From NCBI RefSeq assembly GCF_003362725.1, contig NZ_QKTV01000006.1:1-64000 (forward strand): a DNA stretch of 64,000 bases, in the 5' to 3' direction. The DNA comes from Winogradskyella aurantiaca (GTDB lineage: Bacteria > Bacteroidota > Bacteroidia > Flavobacteriales > Flavobacteriaceae). The position numbers were made by a program, and so were the translations under genes. The notes under the pieces are model-generated. The model searched no databases. It worked only from the letters and a program-made list of their open reading frames with translations, and was not told the origin of the DNA. Each line of letters begins with the position of its first letter. Within the stretch, counting starts at the first letter, position 1. Of this stretch, positions 45,833 through 55,800 are shown in pieces.

Positions 45833-47143
45833 CTAGTAGTGGCACTTACCACATTCCAGACCACCCATCATGGCAACCGTTAATTTTTCTACGTTATATT
45901 TTTTGGAAAGTTCTTCGTGAATTTTGGTATAATACCCATTATCCTTCACCTTAACTTCCGTTTCTCTGTGACAGTTGATACACCATCCCATCGTTAATGG
46001 AGAATGCTGACTCATGATTTCCATTTCTTCTACAGGACCATGACAAGTCTGACACTCGATGCCTCCAACCTCAACGTGTTGTGAGTGATTGAAATAAGCA
46101 AAGTCAGGAAGATTGTGAATTCTCACCCATTTCACCGGCTGTGTTTCGCCTGTGTAAGCCTGCTCATTCTGATCCCATCCTACAGCGGCATACAATTTCT
46201 GAATCTCCGCATTGTAATCCTGACCATATTCTAAGCCTTCAGCTTGCGTTTCTGGCGCTACTTCAGCAATAGATTTGTGACAGTTCATACATATATTTAA
46301 TGATGGTATTCCAGAGTGCTTACTAACTCTGGCAGATGAGTGACAATATTTACAATCGATTTCATTGTCCCCAGCGTGAATTCTGTGTGAGTAATGGATT
46401 GGTTGAACTGGTGCATAACCTTGATCTAAACCAACCTGCATTAAGTAGCCATACACAAAATAACCACTAGCTAATAACAATACTATAGAAGTCACTAATA
46501 CCAGGAACTGATTTTGAATAAAGGCTTTCCAAATTGGAATACGCTTCTCAGATTCTTCAACCTCAATACCTTTTGCTTCAGCAAAATGGTTTAAAGTACG
46601 CTTCACTAGAACTAAGGCCATAGCTAAAAGTGCGAATAACAAGGCTAGTGCACCAAGTATAATTTCATTACTAATCCCTGGCTCTGACCCCGCAGTAGTA
46701 GCAGTGGTAGCAGCAGTCTCAACCGGCGCTGGTGGTGGAGCAGCCGTGTAAGCTAAAATATCGGTAATATCCTGATCACTTAACGTAGGGAATGCCGTCA
46801 TGGCGGTTTGGTTGTACTCATTCCAAATCTTGTTGGCATAAGCATCACCAGATTTAATCAATGCAGCACTGTTTCTAATCCAGGCATTTAACCATTCTCT
46901 GTCCAAGCCTTCCTCATCATACAAACGCGCCTCAACATTACGTAAAGCAGGTCCCGTCATTTTCTGATCAAGCCTGTGACAAGCAGCACAATTGGTGTTG
47001 TAAAGCTGTTTCCCTTTAGCAGGATCACCAGCCTGGCCTTCCGCGGCTTCCTGAGCTTGAATTGATACCGAAAACATTAAAATGAAAACAAAACCGATAC
47101 GAAGTAAAGACTCGGTTAAATTGCGGCTGAAAACCTTTTTCAT
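45833..47143 (-). CDS. actA: alternative complex III subunit ActA, multiheme cytochrome c (six CxxCH)
   Basis: 436 residues. Signal peptide about 8-30. Heme motifs at C52-x2-C55-H56, then C264, C285, C364, C388 and C431, the last ending CGKCHY at the very C-terminus. The first lies in a separate N-terminal mono-heme cytochrome c domain (about 38-135); then an Ala/Thr/Pro linker and two membrane helices (162-181, 212-236) precede a pentaheme domain. The pentaheme ActA is known for this complex; the additional domain adds a sixth site. First gene of the act-cta operon. Confidence 0.95.
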   Translation of the reverse strand: MKKVFSRNLTESLLRIGFVFILMFSVSIQAQEAAEGQAGDPAKGKQLYNTNCAACHRLDQKMTGPALRNVEARLYDEEGLDREWLNAWIRNSAALIKSGDAYANKIWNEYNQTAMTAFPTLSDQDITDILAYTAAPPPAPVETAATTATTAGSEPGISNEIILGALALLFALLAMALVLVKRTLNHFAEAKGIEVEESEKRIPIWKAFIQNQFLVLVTSIVLLLASGYFVYGYLMQVGLDQGYAPVQPIHYSHRIHAGDNEIDCKYCHSSARVSKHSGIPSLNICMNCHKSIAEVAPETQAEGLEYGQDYNAEIQKLYAAVGWDQNEQAYTGETQPVKWVRIHNLPDFAYFNHSQHVEVGGIECQTCHGPVEEMEIMSQHSPLTMGWCINCHRETEVKVKDNGYYTKIHEELSKKYNVEKLTVAMMGGLECGKCHY

Positions 47144-47313
47144 CTGTGAATTTTTATTGATTTGTTTGTCCGTTTATACAGACTATTTTTTTCTTTTGTT
47201 CCAACTTAAATCAATGTTTCTCAGAAACCTTGATTTTTATTTTCTGTTTTTGTTCAATTTTGGCATGATTTTTATGTTAAAATTTACCAAAAAAGTGTCT
47301 ATAAAAACTCAGG

Positions 47314-47321
47314 CAAAAGTA
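47314..47321 (-). promoter_or_regulatory. candidate -7 box of the act-cta operon
   Basis: TACTTTTG, an exact TAnnTTTG match on the minus strand, 170 nt before the actA ATG. No TTG at 17-23 nt. It implies a long leader if real. Confidence 0.3.
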
Positions 47322-47418
47322 AGGTATAAAGATGATTTTAGAAATGCTGGTATAGTCTTAACATATAATTTATAACTATTCTAAATAACAAATTTTAGGT
47401 CACTTCGTTCTAGTCCTA

Positions 47419-47426
47419 TACCTTTG
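47419..47426 (+). promoter_or_regulatory. putative -7 box of the SPOR-domain gene
   Basis: TACCTTTG, an exact TAnnTTTG match, 18 nt before ATG 47445. No clear TTG upstream. Confidence 0.4.
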
Positions 47427-47444
47427 TCTTAAATACCAAAAATC

Positions 47445-47837
47445 ATGAGTAAAGTAAGAACTGTAATTATTCTTTTAGGATTGTTTTTGATAACAGAATC
47501 TAAGGCTTTTGCTCAAAATGGAACGGTTACTGTAAACCAAAGCCATACGATTGATGAACTTCTAGAATTTAAGAAGGACATTAGAACCAATACTATTTAT
47601 AAAATCCAAATTTTTCAAAGTACGCAACCCGCAAAAGCCGAGGAAGCGCTTGAAGAGTTTAAGATCAAATACCGCGATTGGCCAACAAGCATCGAATTCA
47701 ATACACCTAACTATAAGGTTTGGGTAGGGGTGTTTAAAGACAAGTTAGAGGCTGATAGAGCTTTGGCAACACTTAAGAATGATTATATGTATGCCTTTAT
47801 ATTTGAACCCAAGACAGACTTTAAAAAACGTCAATAA
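47445..47837 (+). CDS. exported SPOR-domain protein
   Basis: 130 residues: signal peptide of about 23 residues ending SKAFAQ, short linker, then one SPOR domain (about 50-128) with IYKIQIFQSTQPAKAEEAL and YKVWVGVFKDKLEADRALATLK. SPOR domains bind glycan strands lacking peptide stems, at the septum. It is small and may be a periplasmic or secreted septal protein. Single gene between divergent act and convergent infB, with its own promoter-like box and a shared terminator. Confidence 0.85.
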   Translation: MSKVRTVIILLGLFLITESKAFAQNGTVTVNQSHTIDELLEFKKDIRTNTIYKIQIFQSTQPAKAEEALEEFKIKYRDWPTSIEFNTPNYKVWVGVFKDKLEADRALATLKNDYMYAFIFEPKTDFKKRQ

Positions 47838-47870
47838 AAAAAAAGCCGACTTTTCAGTCGGCTTTTTTTT
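47836..47870. terminator. bidirectional terminator between SPOR gene and infB
   Basis: AAGCCGAC / GTCGGCTT stem with a 6-nt loop (47851-47856), flanked by A-run on the left and T-run on the right, so it ends both transcripts. It overlaps the end of the plus-strand gene's 3' side and reaches the infB stop codon. Confidence 0.9.
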
Positions 47871-50602
47871 TATTTGGATAGTTTCTTTTTGACTTCCACT
47901 TCCTGGAAGGCTTCCAAAACATCACCTTCTTTAATATCGTTGTAATTCTTGATCTGAAGACCACAATCGTAACCTTTAGATACTTCTTTAACATCGTCTT
48001 TAAATCGCCTAAGTGAGGCTAACTCGCCAGTGTAAACCACGACACCATCTCTAATGATTCGGATACTTGAATTTCTGTAGATCTTACCGTCTGTAACCAT
48101 ACATCCTGCAATGGTACCAATCTTAGAAACTTTAAAGAGTTCTCTAATTTCTACAGTACCGGTAACCTCCTCTTTCAATTCTGGAGATAAAAGACCTTCC
48201 ATAGCATCTTTGATGTCATTAATAGCATCATAAATAATGGAGTATGTTCTGATATCAATTTCTTCCTTATCGGCAATCTGTCTGGCATTGCCCATTGGAC
48301 GTACATTAAATCCAATGATGATGGCATCTGAAGCAGTAGCTAATAGCACATCACTTTCTGTGATAGCACCTACTCCTTTATGGATAATATTCACCTGAAT
48401 TTCTTCAGTTGATAATTTCTGGAATGAATCTGTTAAGGCCTCAACAGAACCATCCACATCCCCTTTAAGGATAATATTAAGTTCTTTAAAGTCACCAAGA
48501 GCAATACGTCTTCCAATTTCATCAAGTGTAATGTGACGTTGTGTTCTTACCGATTGCTCACGTTGTAATTGTGTACGTTTAGTAGCGATTTGCTTCGCTT
48601 CACGCTCATCTTCAAAGACATTAAACTTATCACCAGCCTGTGGCGCTCCGTCCAAACCAAGTATAGATACTGGAGTCGACGGACCTGCAAATGGCACATC
48701 TTTGCCGCGTTCATCCTGCATGGCTTTAACTTTTCCACTATGTCTTCCTGCCAATACGTAGTCCCCTATTTTTAGGGTACCAGCTTGAACCAAAATGGTG
48801 GATACATAACCTCTTCCTTTGTCTAAAAATGCCTCAACAACAGTACCGTTGGCCGGTTTGTTAGGGTTAGCTTTTAATTCTAATAATTCAGCCTCCAACA
48901 GGACTTTCTCCAGTAATTCAAGAACTCCCTGACCTGTTTTAGCCGAAATATCATGTGATTGAATTTTTCCTCCCCAATCCTCTACAAGAAGATTCATACT
49001 AGCTAATCCTTCTTTAATTTTATCTGGATTGGCTGTTGGCTTGTCTACCTTATTAATGGCAAATACAATAGGAACCCCTGCTGCCTGTGCGTGGGAAATC
49101 GCTTCTTTGGTTTGTGGCATGATATCATCATCAGCCGCAACTACAATAATTGCAATATCCGTTACTTGAGCACCACGTGCACGCATGGCCGTAAAGGCTT
49201 CGTGACCTGGTGTATCTAAGAAGGCAATTCGTTGACCATTCTCAAGTTCCACACCATAAGCGCCAATGTGCTGGGTGATTCCACCAGACTCACCGGCAAT
49301 CACATTTTCTTTTCTTATATAATCCAGAAGGGACGTCTTACCGTGGTCAACGTGACCCATTACTGTTACAATTGGCGCACGTTCTTTAAGATCTTCTGGT
49401 TTATCTTCAACTTCTTCAATAGATTCTTCTATGTCAGCAGTTACAAATTCTACCTGATAACCAAATTCCTCGGCTACAATAGATAAAGTTTCAGCATCAA
49501 GACGTTGGTTCATGGTCACCATCATCCCTAAAGACATACAGGCAGATATAATTTGTGTTACCTGAACATCCATCATAGTAGCCACCTCACTTACCGTAAC
49601 AAACTCCGTCACCTTAAGCACTTTGCTTTCAGCTGCCGCCAATTCCTGATCCATCTCCGTCTGTTGACGGTGCTGATCTCTTTTCTCTCTACGATATTTG
49701 GCTCCTTTACCTTTGCTACCCTTTCCTTGAAGTTTTTCTAGGGTCTCACGAATTTGTTTTTGTACATCCTCTTCGCTAGGTTCTTCCCGAACCACCTTTG
49801 GACGATTCTGATTTCCTCTTCCTTTATAGCCACCCTGACGGTTTCCTTGGAAACCACCTCTATTGTCATTCCCAGCTTTACTAATGCGACGTCTTTTGCG
49901 CTTATTGGCTGGTTGATCATCTTTTTTCTTATCAGCTGGCTTATCTTCTTTTTTCTTTTTGGGCTTGTTAAATTGAGATAAATCAATCTTTTTACCTGTT
50001 GCCTTGGGCCCTGAGAGTTTTTGATATTGCGTTTTTATCTTCTCATCTTCAACCTTTTCCTCCTTCACTTCAACTTTTGGCTCTTCTTTCTTAGGTGCTG
50101 GCGCTGGTTGTTTCTCTTCTTTTATGGGCTCCTCTTTGGCTTTAGGTTCCTCTTTCTTCTCTTGAATTTTCTTCTCAACTTTTTCTTCAACAGGCTTTGC
50201 TACTTCCTTTTCAGATGAAACCGGTTCTGCTTTTGGTTTCTCAGGATTAAGATCAATTTTGCCAATAGTCTTTGGACCACTAAGTTCTGCTTTGGCCTTT
50301 AAAACAGATTCTTCAGCTGCAACAGCAGCCTCTTGCTGCATCTTTTCCTCAAGTTCGGCTTCTTTCTTAAGACGTAACGCTTCTTTCTCCTTCATTTTAG
50401 CTTCACTAACCTTCTGCGCTTTCTCGCGCTTTGAAGCATCAGTTTCAAACTCTGCAGAAAGCATGTCGTAAACTTCTTCAGAAATTTTTGTATTCGGACT
50501 TTTTTCAATACTCACCCCCTTGGACCCTAAATAGTCCACAGCGCGATCAATTGAAATATTAAGTTCGCGTAATACCTTATTTAATCTAATTGTTTGAGCC
50601 AT
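47870..50602 (-). CDS. infB: translation initiation factor IF-2
   Basis: 910 residues. The N-terminal third is highly charged low-complexity Lys/Glu/Pro (about 75-330) with a Gly/Arg-rich basic stretch ([20 protein letters not shown]). G domain from about 410: [22 protein letters not shown] and NKVDK are complete, followed by domains II-IV. IF-2 brings initiator tRNA to the 30S subunit and joins subunits. It follows nusA by 29 nt and its stop is inside a bidirectional terminator. Confidence 0.97.
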   Translation of the reverse strand: MAQTIRLNKVLRELNISIDRAVDYLGSKGVSIEKSPNTKISEEVYDMLSAEFETDASKREKAQKVSEAKMKEKEALRLKKEAELEEKMQQEAAVAAEESVLKAKAELSGPKTIGKIDLNPEKPKAEPVSSEKEVAKPVEEKVEKKIQEKKEEPKAKEEPIKEEKQPAPAPKKEEPKVEVKEEKVEDEKIKTQYQKLSGPKATGKKIDLSQFNKPKKKKEDKPADKKKDDQPANKRKRRRISKAGNDNRGGFQGNRQGGYKGRGNQNRPKVVREEPSEEDVQKQIRETLEKLQGKGSKGKGAKYRREKRDQHRQQTEMDQELAAAESKVLKVTEFVTVSEVATMMDVQVTQIISACMSLGMMVTMNQRLDAETLSIVAEEFGYQVEFVTADIEESIEEVEDKPEDLKERAPIVTVMGHVDHGKTSLLDYIRKENVIAGESGGITQHIGAYGVELENGQRIAFLDTPGHEAFTAMRARGAQVTDIAIIVVAADDDIMPQTKEAISHAQAAGVPIVFAINKVDKPTANPDKIKEGLASMNLLVEDWGGKIQSHDISAKTGQGVLELLEKVLLEAELLELKANPNKPANGTVVEAFLDKGRGYVSTILVQAGTLKIGDYVLAGRHSGKVKAMQDERGKDVPFAGPSTPVSILGLDGAPQAGDKFNVFEDEREAKQIATKRTQLQREQSVRTQRHITLDEIGRRIALGDFKELNIILKGDVDGSVEALTDSFQKLSTEEIQVNIIHKGVGAITESDVLLATASDAIIIGFNVRPMGNARQIADKEEIDIRTYSIIYDAINDIKDAMEGLLSPELKEEVTGTVEIRELFKVSKIGTIAGCMVTDGKIYRNSSIRIIRDGVVVYTGELASLRRFKDDVKEVSKGYDCGLQIKNYNDIKEGDVLEAFQEVEVKKKLSK

Positions 50603-50631
50603 ATATGCCTGTAAAATAACTTAAATAAATC

Positions 50632-51864
50632 TTATTCTTCAAATTCCTCGCGCAGAATTCTAACCACATCTTCAATGGTCTCTTCTTCTAAATCCGTACG
50701 CTTAACAAGATCCTGTAAATCCTGCTCTAAAACACTTTTGGCAGTATCTAATCCTGCCTTAATGAATTCTGCGATGATCCACTCTTCTATTTCATCTGAG
50801 AATTCTTTTAATTCCACATCTTCTTCCGCACCTTCTCTAAACACATCTATCTCATAACCAGTAAGTTTACCTGCTAATCTTATATTATGTCCACCACGAC
50901 CTATAGCCTTGGAAACCTCTTCTGGTTTTAAGATAACCTCAGCACGTTTAGTGTCTTCATCAATCTTAATCGAAGTAACTCTGGCAGGACTTAATGATCT
51001 GGTGATATATAATTGTAGATTGTTTGTAAAGTTGATGACATCAATGTTCTCATTGCCAAGTTCTCTAACAATTCCATGAATTCTAGATCCTTTCATACCT
51101 ACACAAGCACCAACAGGATCAATTCTATCGTCATAAGAATCTACAGCAACTTTTGCTTTTTCACCAGGAATTCTCACTACATTTTTAACAGTGATTAATC
51201 CATCAAATACTTCCGGAATTTCCTGCTCAAATAATTTTTCCAAGAACAATGGAGACGTTCTTGACATAATGATTGCAGGCTTATTTCCCTTAAGCTCCAC
51301 ACTCTCGATAACTCCTCTCACATTTTCACCTTTTCTAAAGAAATCTGAAGGGATTTGTCTGTCCTTTGGCAAGATTATCTCATTCCCCTCATCATCCAAT
51401 AAGATAATAGCTCTATGTCTGATGTGGTGTACTTCAGCAGTATAGATTTCTCCTTCTAACTCTTTAAATTGCTTGTATATATTAGTATTGTCATGTTCGT
51501 GAATCTTAGAAATCAAATTTTGACGCAATGCCAAAATAGACCGTCTTCCCAATTCAACTAACTTCACTTCTTCAGCTACATCTTCGCCAACTTCAAAGTC
51601 AGGCTCAATGCGTTGTGCTTCGGAAAGTTCGATTTCCTGGTTCGGATCTTCAACCTCCCCATCCGCAACAACAATTCGGTTTCTCCAAATTTCCAAGTCG
51701 CCTTTATCAGGGTTAATGATGATATCGAAATTGTCATCATCTCCATATTTTTTCTTTAGGGCATTTCTTAAAACGTCTTCAAGAATTGCCATGAGCGTCA
51801 CTCTGTCTATTAGTTTATCATCTTTAAACTCTGAAAATGATTCAATTAACGCTACATTTTCCAT
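50632..51864 (-). CDS. nusA: transcription termination/antitermination factor NusA
   Basis: 410 residues: N-terminal RNA-polymerase-binding domain, S1 domain (about 135-200; AEVHHIRHRAIILLDDEG), KH domains (PVGACVGMKGSRIHGIVREL and KAIGRGGHNIRLAGKLTG). C-terminal acidic repeats of the enterobacterial protein are missing; a short acidic tail ends EEFEE. Binds RNA polymerase and nascent RNA. Middle gene of rimP-nusA-infB. Confidence 0.96.
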   Translation of the reverse strand: MENVALIESFSEFKDDKLIDRVTLMAILEDVLRNALKKKYGDDDNFDIIINPDKGDLEIWRNRIVVADGEVEDPNQEIELSEAQRIEPDFEVGEDVAEEVKLVELGRRSILALRQNLISKIHEHDNTNIYKQFKELEGEIYTAEVHHIRHRAIILLDDEGNEIILPKDRQIPSDFFRKGENVRGVIESVELKGNKPAIIMSRTSPLFLEKLFEQEIPEVFDGLITVKNVVRIPGEKAKVAVDSYDDRIDPVGACVGMKGSRIHGIVRELGNENIDVINFTNNLQLYITRSLSPARVTSIKIDEDTKRAEVILKPEEVSKAIGRGGHNIRLAGKLTGYEIDVFREGAEEDVELKEFSDEIEEWIIAEFIKAGLDTAKSVLEQDLQDLVKRTDLEEETIEDVVRILREEFEE

Positions 51865-51876
51865 AACTGATATGAA

Positions 51877-52341
51877 TTAGAATTTTATTTTAACTTTTGC
51901 TTCTTTAATCGTGTCAAATGCTATCGTGGCGGTTTTCACAACCGTATGTTTGCCCTTACCTACCGGCTTCGGTTCTCTGGTTTTCCATTTTAACTCCACC
52001 ATTTCTCCATCGATAGATACCAATTCGCCCTCCACTTTCTCATCATCCATAGTCTTCACCTCTAGAGTTCGCCCGAGATGCTTGTGGTATTGACGAGCAT
52101 ATATTAAAGGTGCTGTTGCGCCAGCTGATAGAACTTCCAATGAAAAATCGGTTTCGTCACGGTCCAGATTATGTTCAATAGCTCTGCTAATAAAAATACA
52201 ATCGTCAACTGTGACGCCCTTATCTCCATCAATCACAATCTTAACCTGATTATCTGGAGTGATACTTTTCTCGATCAAAAACAAATCTGACCGCTCCTCA
52301 AAAGCCTCTTCTAATAGTGATCTAACCTGTTGTTCAAACAT
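51877..52341 (-). CDS. rimP: ribosome maturation factor RimP
   Basis: 154 residues. VKIVIDGDKGVTVDDCIFISRAIEHNLDRDE and FSLEVLSAGATAPL are RimP signatures; the C-terminal Sm-like domain follows. The family motif SPGxxRPL is here SAGATAPL. It helps mature the 30S subunit. First gene of the operon, with a good promoter and a hairpin in its 59-nt leader. Confidence 0.93.
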   Translation of the reverse strand: MFEQQVRSLLEEAFEERSDLFLIEKSITPDNQVKIVIDGDKGVTVDDCIFISRAIEHNLDRDETDFSLEVLSAGATAPLIYARQYHKHLGRTLEVKTMDDEKVEGELVSIDGEMVELKWKTREPKPVGKGKHTVVKTATIAFDTIKEAKVKIKF

Positions 52342-52356
52342 ATTTCGGTATGAAAA

Positions 52357-52377
52357 GAGGGGACTTTTGGTCCCCTC
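52357..52377 (-). promoter_or_regulatory. hairpin in the 5' leader of rimP-nusA-infB
   Basis: Perfect 8-bp GC-rich stem GAGGGGAC / GTCCCCTC with a 5-nt loop, followed on the minus strand by TTTT. It ends 15 nt before the rimP ATG (52341) and begins about 23 nt after the predicted transcription start. It may be an attenuator or block ribosome access. Confidence 0.6.
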
Positions 52378-52405
52378 GTTAATTTCCTTTCCGTAAATAA
52401 CAGCG

Positions 52406-52435
52406 CAAAGATACGCTTTTTATCCGTTTTCACAA
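52406..52435 (-). promoter_or_regulatory. Bacteroidota-type promoter of rimP-nusA-infB
   Basis: TTG at 52435-52433 and TATCTTTG at 52413-52406 with a 19-nt spacer. Predicted transcription start about 52400. Confidence 0.75.
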
Positions 52436-52629
52436 CCCACCTAATCAACAATCTATTATCAAGAAAAGCTTGAGAAAATAACAACCTCAATTCTAACTCA
52501 AATTATGATGATTTTATCGGCCAATGCGTACTTACCTCTATTGAGGTTGACTTGAGCCAATTATAAAGACTCATCTTAGCCTGCCTTATCTGCACATAGG
52601 GCTCCTTGCCCTAGATGTGTTGGCACAAA
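52436..52629. other. intergenic region with inverted repeats between rimP promoter and tRNA-Gln terminator
   Basis: This completes the 322-nt gap between rimP and tRNA-Gln. No gene is credible. It contains a perfect 10-bp inverted repeat CAACCTCAAT (52482-52491) / ATTGAGGTTG (52540-52549) with 48 nt between, and an imperfect hairpin CACATAGGGC...GCCCTAGATGTG at 52593-52619. Confidence 0.5.
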
Positions 52630-52658
52630 AAAACCCTTGAAGATTTTTCAAGGGTTTT
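52630..52658 (-). terminator. rho-independent terminator of tRNA-Gln
   Basis: Minus-strand RNA: AAAACCCUUGAA / UUCAAGGGUUUU, perfect 12-bp stem with a 5-nt loop, then UUUGUG. It begins 5 nt after the 3' end of the tRNA. Confidence 0.9.
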
Positions 52659-52663
52659 GACCG

Positions 52664-52736
52664 TTGGCCTACTAGGGCTCGAACCTAGACTCTTCTGGAC
52701 CAAAACCAGACGTGTTGCCAGTTACACCATAGGCCA
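52664..52736 (-). tRNA. tRNA-Gln (anticodon UUG)
   Basis: 73 nt, cloverleaf drawn by hand. Acceptor TGGCCTA / TAGGCCA, anticodon stem TCTGG / CCAGA with loop TTTTGGT giving anticodon TTG, T arm CTAGG-TTCGAGC-CCTAG, discriminator A. The 3' CCA is not encoded. It has its own promoter and terminator. Confidence 0.95.
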
Positions 52737-52754
52737 TTCACTCTAACGAGGGTG

Positions 52755-52784
52755 CAAATTTAAAACAAACTTTTACTTAGACAA
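52755..52784 (-). promoter_or_regulatory. Bacteroidota-type promoter of tRNA-Gln
   Basis: TTG at 52784-52782 and TAAATTTG at 52762-52755 with a 19-nt spacer. Predicted start about 52749, 13 nt before the tRNA 5' end. Confidence 0.7.
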
Positions 52785-52888
52785 AAAATTAATCTTAAAA
52801 TCACACCTTTTGCTTAAGGTTTCTTTAAAAGACTCTAGGGGTGTGGTAATTATTGCTAAATTCGCCTCGTTCTAAATCAATAATTTAT

Positions 52889-55800
52889 ATGGCCAATTTT
52901 AGCTTCGTAAAATGGAATAGAATTTTAAGTTGGGGATGTTTTGCTATTGCCCTTATCACCTATGCACTAACCATTGAACCAACCGTTAGTTATTGGGATG
53001 CGGGTGAGTATATATTAACTTCCTCGAAGTTACAAGTAGGCCACCCTCCAGGGGCGCCACTATTTCAAATGCTTGGGGCGTTTTTCTCAATTTTTGCTAC
53101 TGAAGCATCCCAAATTGGGGCCTTGTTGAACATGATGAGTGCCGTATCCAGTGCATTCACCATACTATTTATGTTCTGGACTATTAGTATGCTGCTTCGC
53201 AAACTCACCAACTATGAAGAAGGTGATGCTAATAAAGGCATGGCTATAATAGGTAGTGCTGTTGTTGGTAGTTTAGCCTTCACCTTTACAGATTCATTCT
53301 GGTTTAGTGCAGTTGAAACGGAAGTTTATGCCATGGCCGCCCTTATTATGTCTGCCATGTTTTACCTGGCCTTGTGCTGGGAACGTGATATGCACACCCC
53401 GCGAGGTAACCGCTGGCTCATATTAATTGCTTTTATTATTGGTTTATCCTTTGGAGTGCACTTCATGGGATTACTTACCATTCCAGCTATTGGATTGATT
53501 TATTTCTTTAAAAACTATGAGAAGGTAACAGTTAAGAACTTCCTTGTCGCCAATATAGCGTCAGCTGCTATTCTGCTTTTTATATTCAAATTACTCTTAC
53601 CAAGTACGCTTAAGTTCTTTGGGTGGATGGAAGTCTTTATAGTCAACAGTATTGGATTACCTTTCCATTCTGGAACCATCATTGCAGGACTTCTGGTTAT
53701 AATAGCTTTTTATTTGGCTTTAAACTATACTAGAAAGAAGGGGCTTGTTCATCTAAATACTTTGACGCTTTGCCTAATGTTTATTTTCATTGGTTTTTCT
53801 TCATGGATGATGTTGCCTATTAGAGCCAATGCCAACGTTATAATTAATGAGAACGATCCATCAGACGCACGAGAATTATTGGCGTATTACAATCTAGAGC
53901 AATACCCAAAGACTTACTTATTTTATGGACCACAGTTTACCGAAATTTATTCAGGTGCGGATGAAAAACAGCCCTTTGTAGACGCTAAAAAGAACTATGA
54001 GAAGGACTATAAGACAGGAAAATATGTGGTTATTAATGATTGGAAAAATGCGGAGCAAAATTACAATCATGAACATGCGTCTCTTTTGCCAAGAATGTGG
54101 AGTTCAGAACATGCTCAAAACTACATGATGTTTACTGGTCTTATTCAGTTTAAAATCAAACCAGAATACGCTGGAGACCAACAGATTGTTGCTATCGTTA
54201 ATGATTTTAGAATGCGGGTAGCGCAAGGCCAAGTTGATTATGAAGGATATGATGAATTCTTAAGAACCTATGGGCAACAATTACTTGATATTGAAAAACC
54301 GTCCTTTATTGATAACATGATCTACATGATCCAATATCAGTTTGGTTACATGTACTGGCGTTACTTTATGTGGAATTTTGTTGGACGCCAAAACGATATA
54401 CAAGGACGATATGATGATTTTAATGGTAACTGGATTTCAGGAATTAAATGGATTGATACCATTCATTTAGGCATGTCTCAAGATAATCTTCCTGGAGATG
54501 TTCTAAATAATAAGGCTCGTAATACCTATTACTTTTTACCTCTGATTCTTGGATTACTCGGATTCTTTTTCCTTTTTCACACAGATAAAAAACGCTTCTG
54601 GGTCTTATTGGTATTCTTTGCCATGACCGGAATTGCTATTCAGTTTTATACGAATATCAGGCCTTTTGAACCGCGTGAACGCGATTATTCTGTAGTAGGA
54701 TCTTTTTATGTATTTGCTATATTTATTGGTTTTGGGGTGTATTCCTTATACCAAGCCCTTTCTGAACGTTTTAAGACTAAATTGTTGGCGCCGGTTGTAG
54801 CACTAGTCTGCTTACTAGCTGTGCCTGGTATCTTAGCAGCCAACAACTGGGACGATCACGATAGATCCGGTAAATACACGGCCAATGCCATGGCTAGAAA
54901 ATATTTAGAATCCTGCGCACCAAATGCCATATTATTCACTATTGGTGATAACGACTCATTCCCACTTTGGTATCTGCAGGAAATTGAAGGTGTAAGAACA
55001 GATGTACGTGTGGTAAATACGAGTCTGTTCCAAACCGATTGGTACATCGATCAAATGAAACGTAAAGCTTATGAAAGTGACCCAATTCCATCACAATTGA
55101 CACATGAGCAATACCGTTTTGGTACGCGTGACTTTATAATCAAACGAGAAATTACTAAAGATACCATTCCTATCAATGATTTTATGGATTTTATATCCAG
55201 TGATAAACCAAGTACCAAATTGCGTTTTGTTGCGGAACGTCAAGGTGAAGACGTTAGACAATATCCAAATACCTTATTAAATACAAACTACTTCCCGACA
55301 TCGCATGTGCGCATCCCTGTCAACAAAGACGCTGTGCTTGAAAATGGCGTAGTCAAACCGGAAGATGCTGATAAAATAGAACCCTATCTAGACATAAAAA
55401 TCTCAAGTTCTTATATCTATAAAAATCGTCTTCTCATGTTGGATATTATAGCCAATAATAATTGGGAACGCCCCATCTATTTCTCAGGTGGAGCTTTTGG
55501 GGATGAAGACTACATTTGGATGAAAGACTATCTGCAACTGGATGGACTTTGTTACAAACTTGTTCCAATTAAGACACCTGTTAATAGGGCAAATCCATTT
55601 GACATGGGTAGAGTTGATCCTGATCTTATGTATAATATGGTTAAATCCTGGGATTGGGGCGGTAGCGGAGAAGACATCTATCACGATGTTGAAACCAGGA
55701 AAAATGGTATCACCTATCGTGGAAACTTAGCGCGCCTTATTGAAGCACTTATTCAAAAGGATGAACTGGACAAGGCTGAAGAAATTGCCGATTTAGCTAT

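Larger units (their letters stand above)
47144..47444. other. divergent intergenic region between actA and the SPOR gene
   Basis: 301 nt of AT-rich DNA with no credible gene. It should hold the promoter of the act-cta operon (minus) and of the SPOR gene (plus), marked separately. T-rich tracts near 47187-47195 and 47240-47280; no riboswitch or RNA that I recognise. Confidence 0.7.

Noticed and set aside
47082-47375. Plus-strand 97-residue hydrophobic frame over the actA start and intergenic region
   Set aside because: First part is antisense to the actA signal peptide and the rest is T-rich intergenic DNA; composition explains the apparent membrane helices.
50100-50400. Lys/Glu/Pro repeats in infB as a possible recent repeat expansion
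   Set aside because: Low-complexity N-terminal regions are usual for IF-2, and the frame and G domain are intact.
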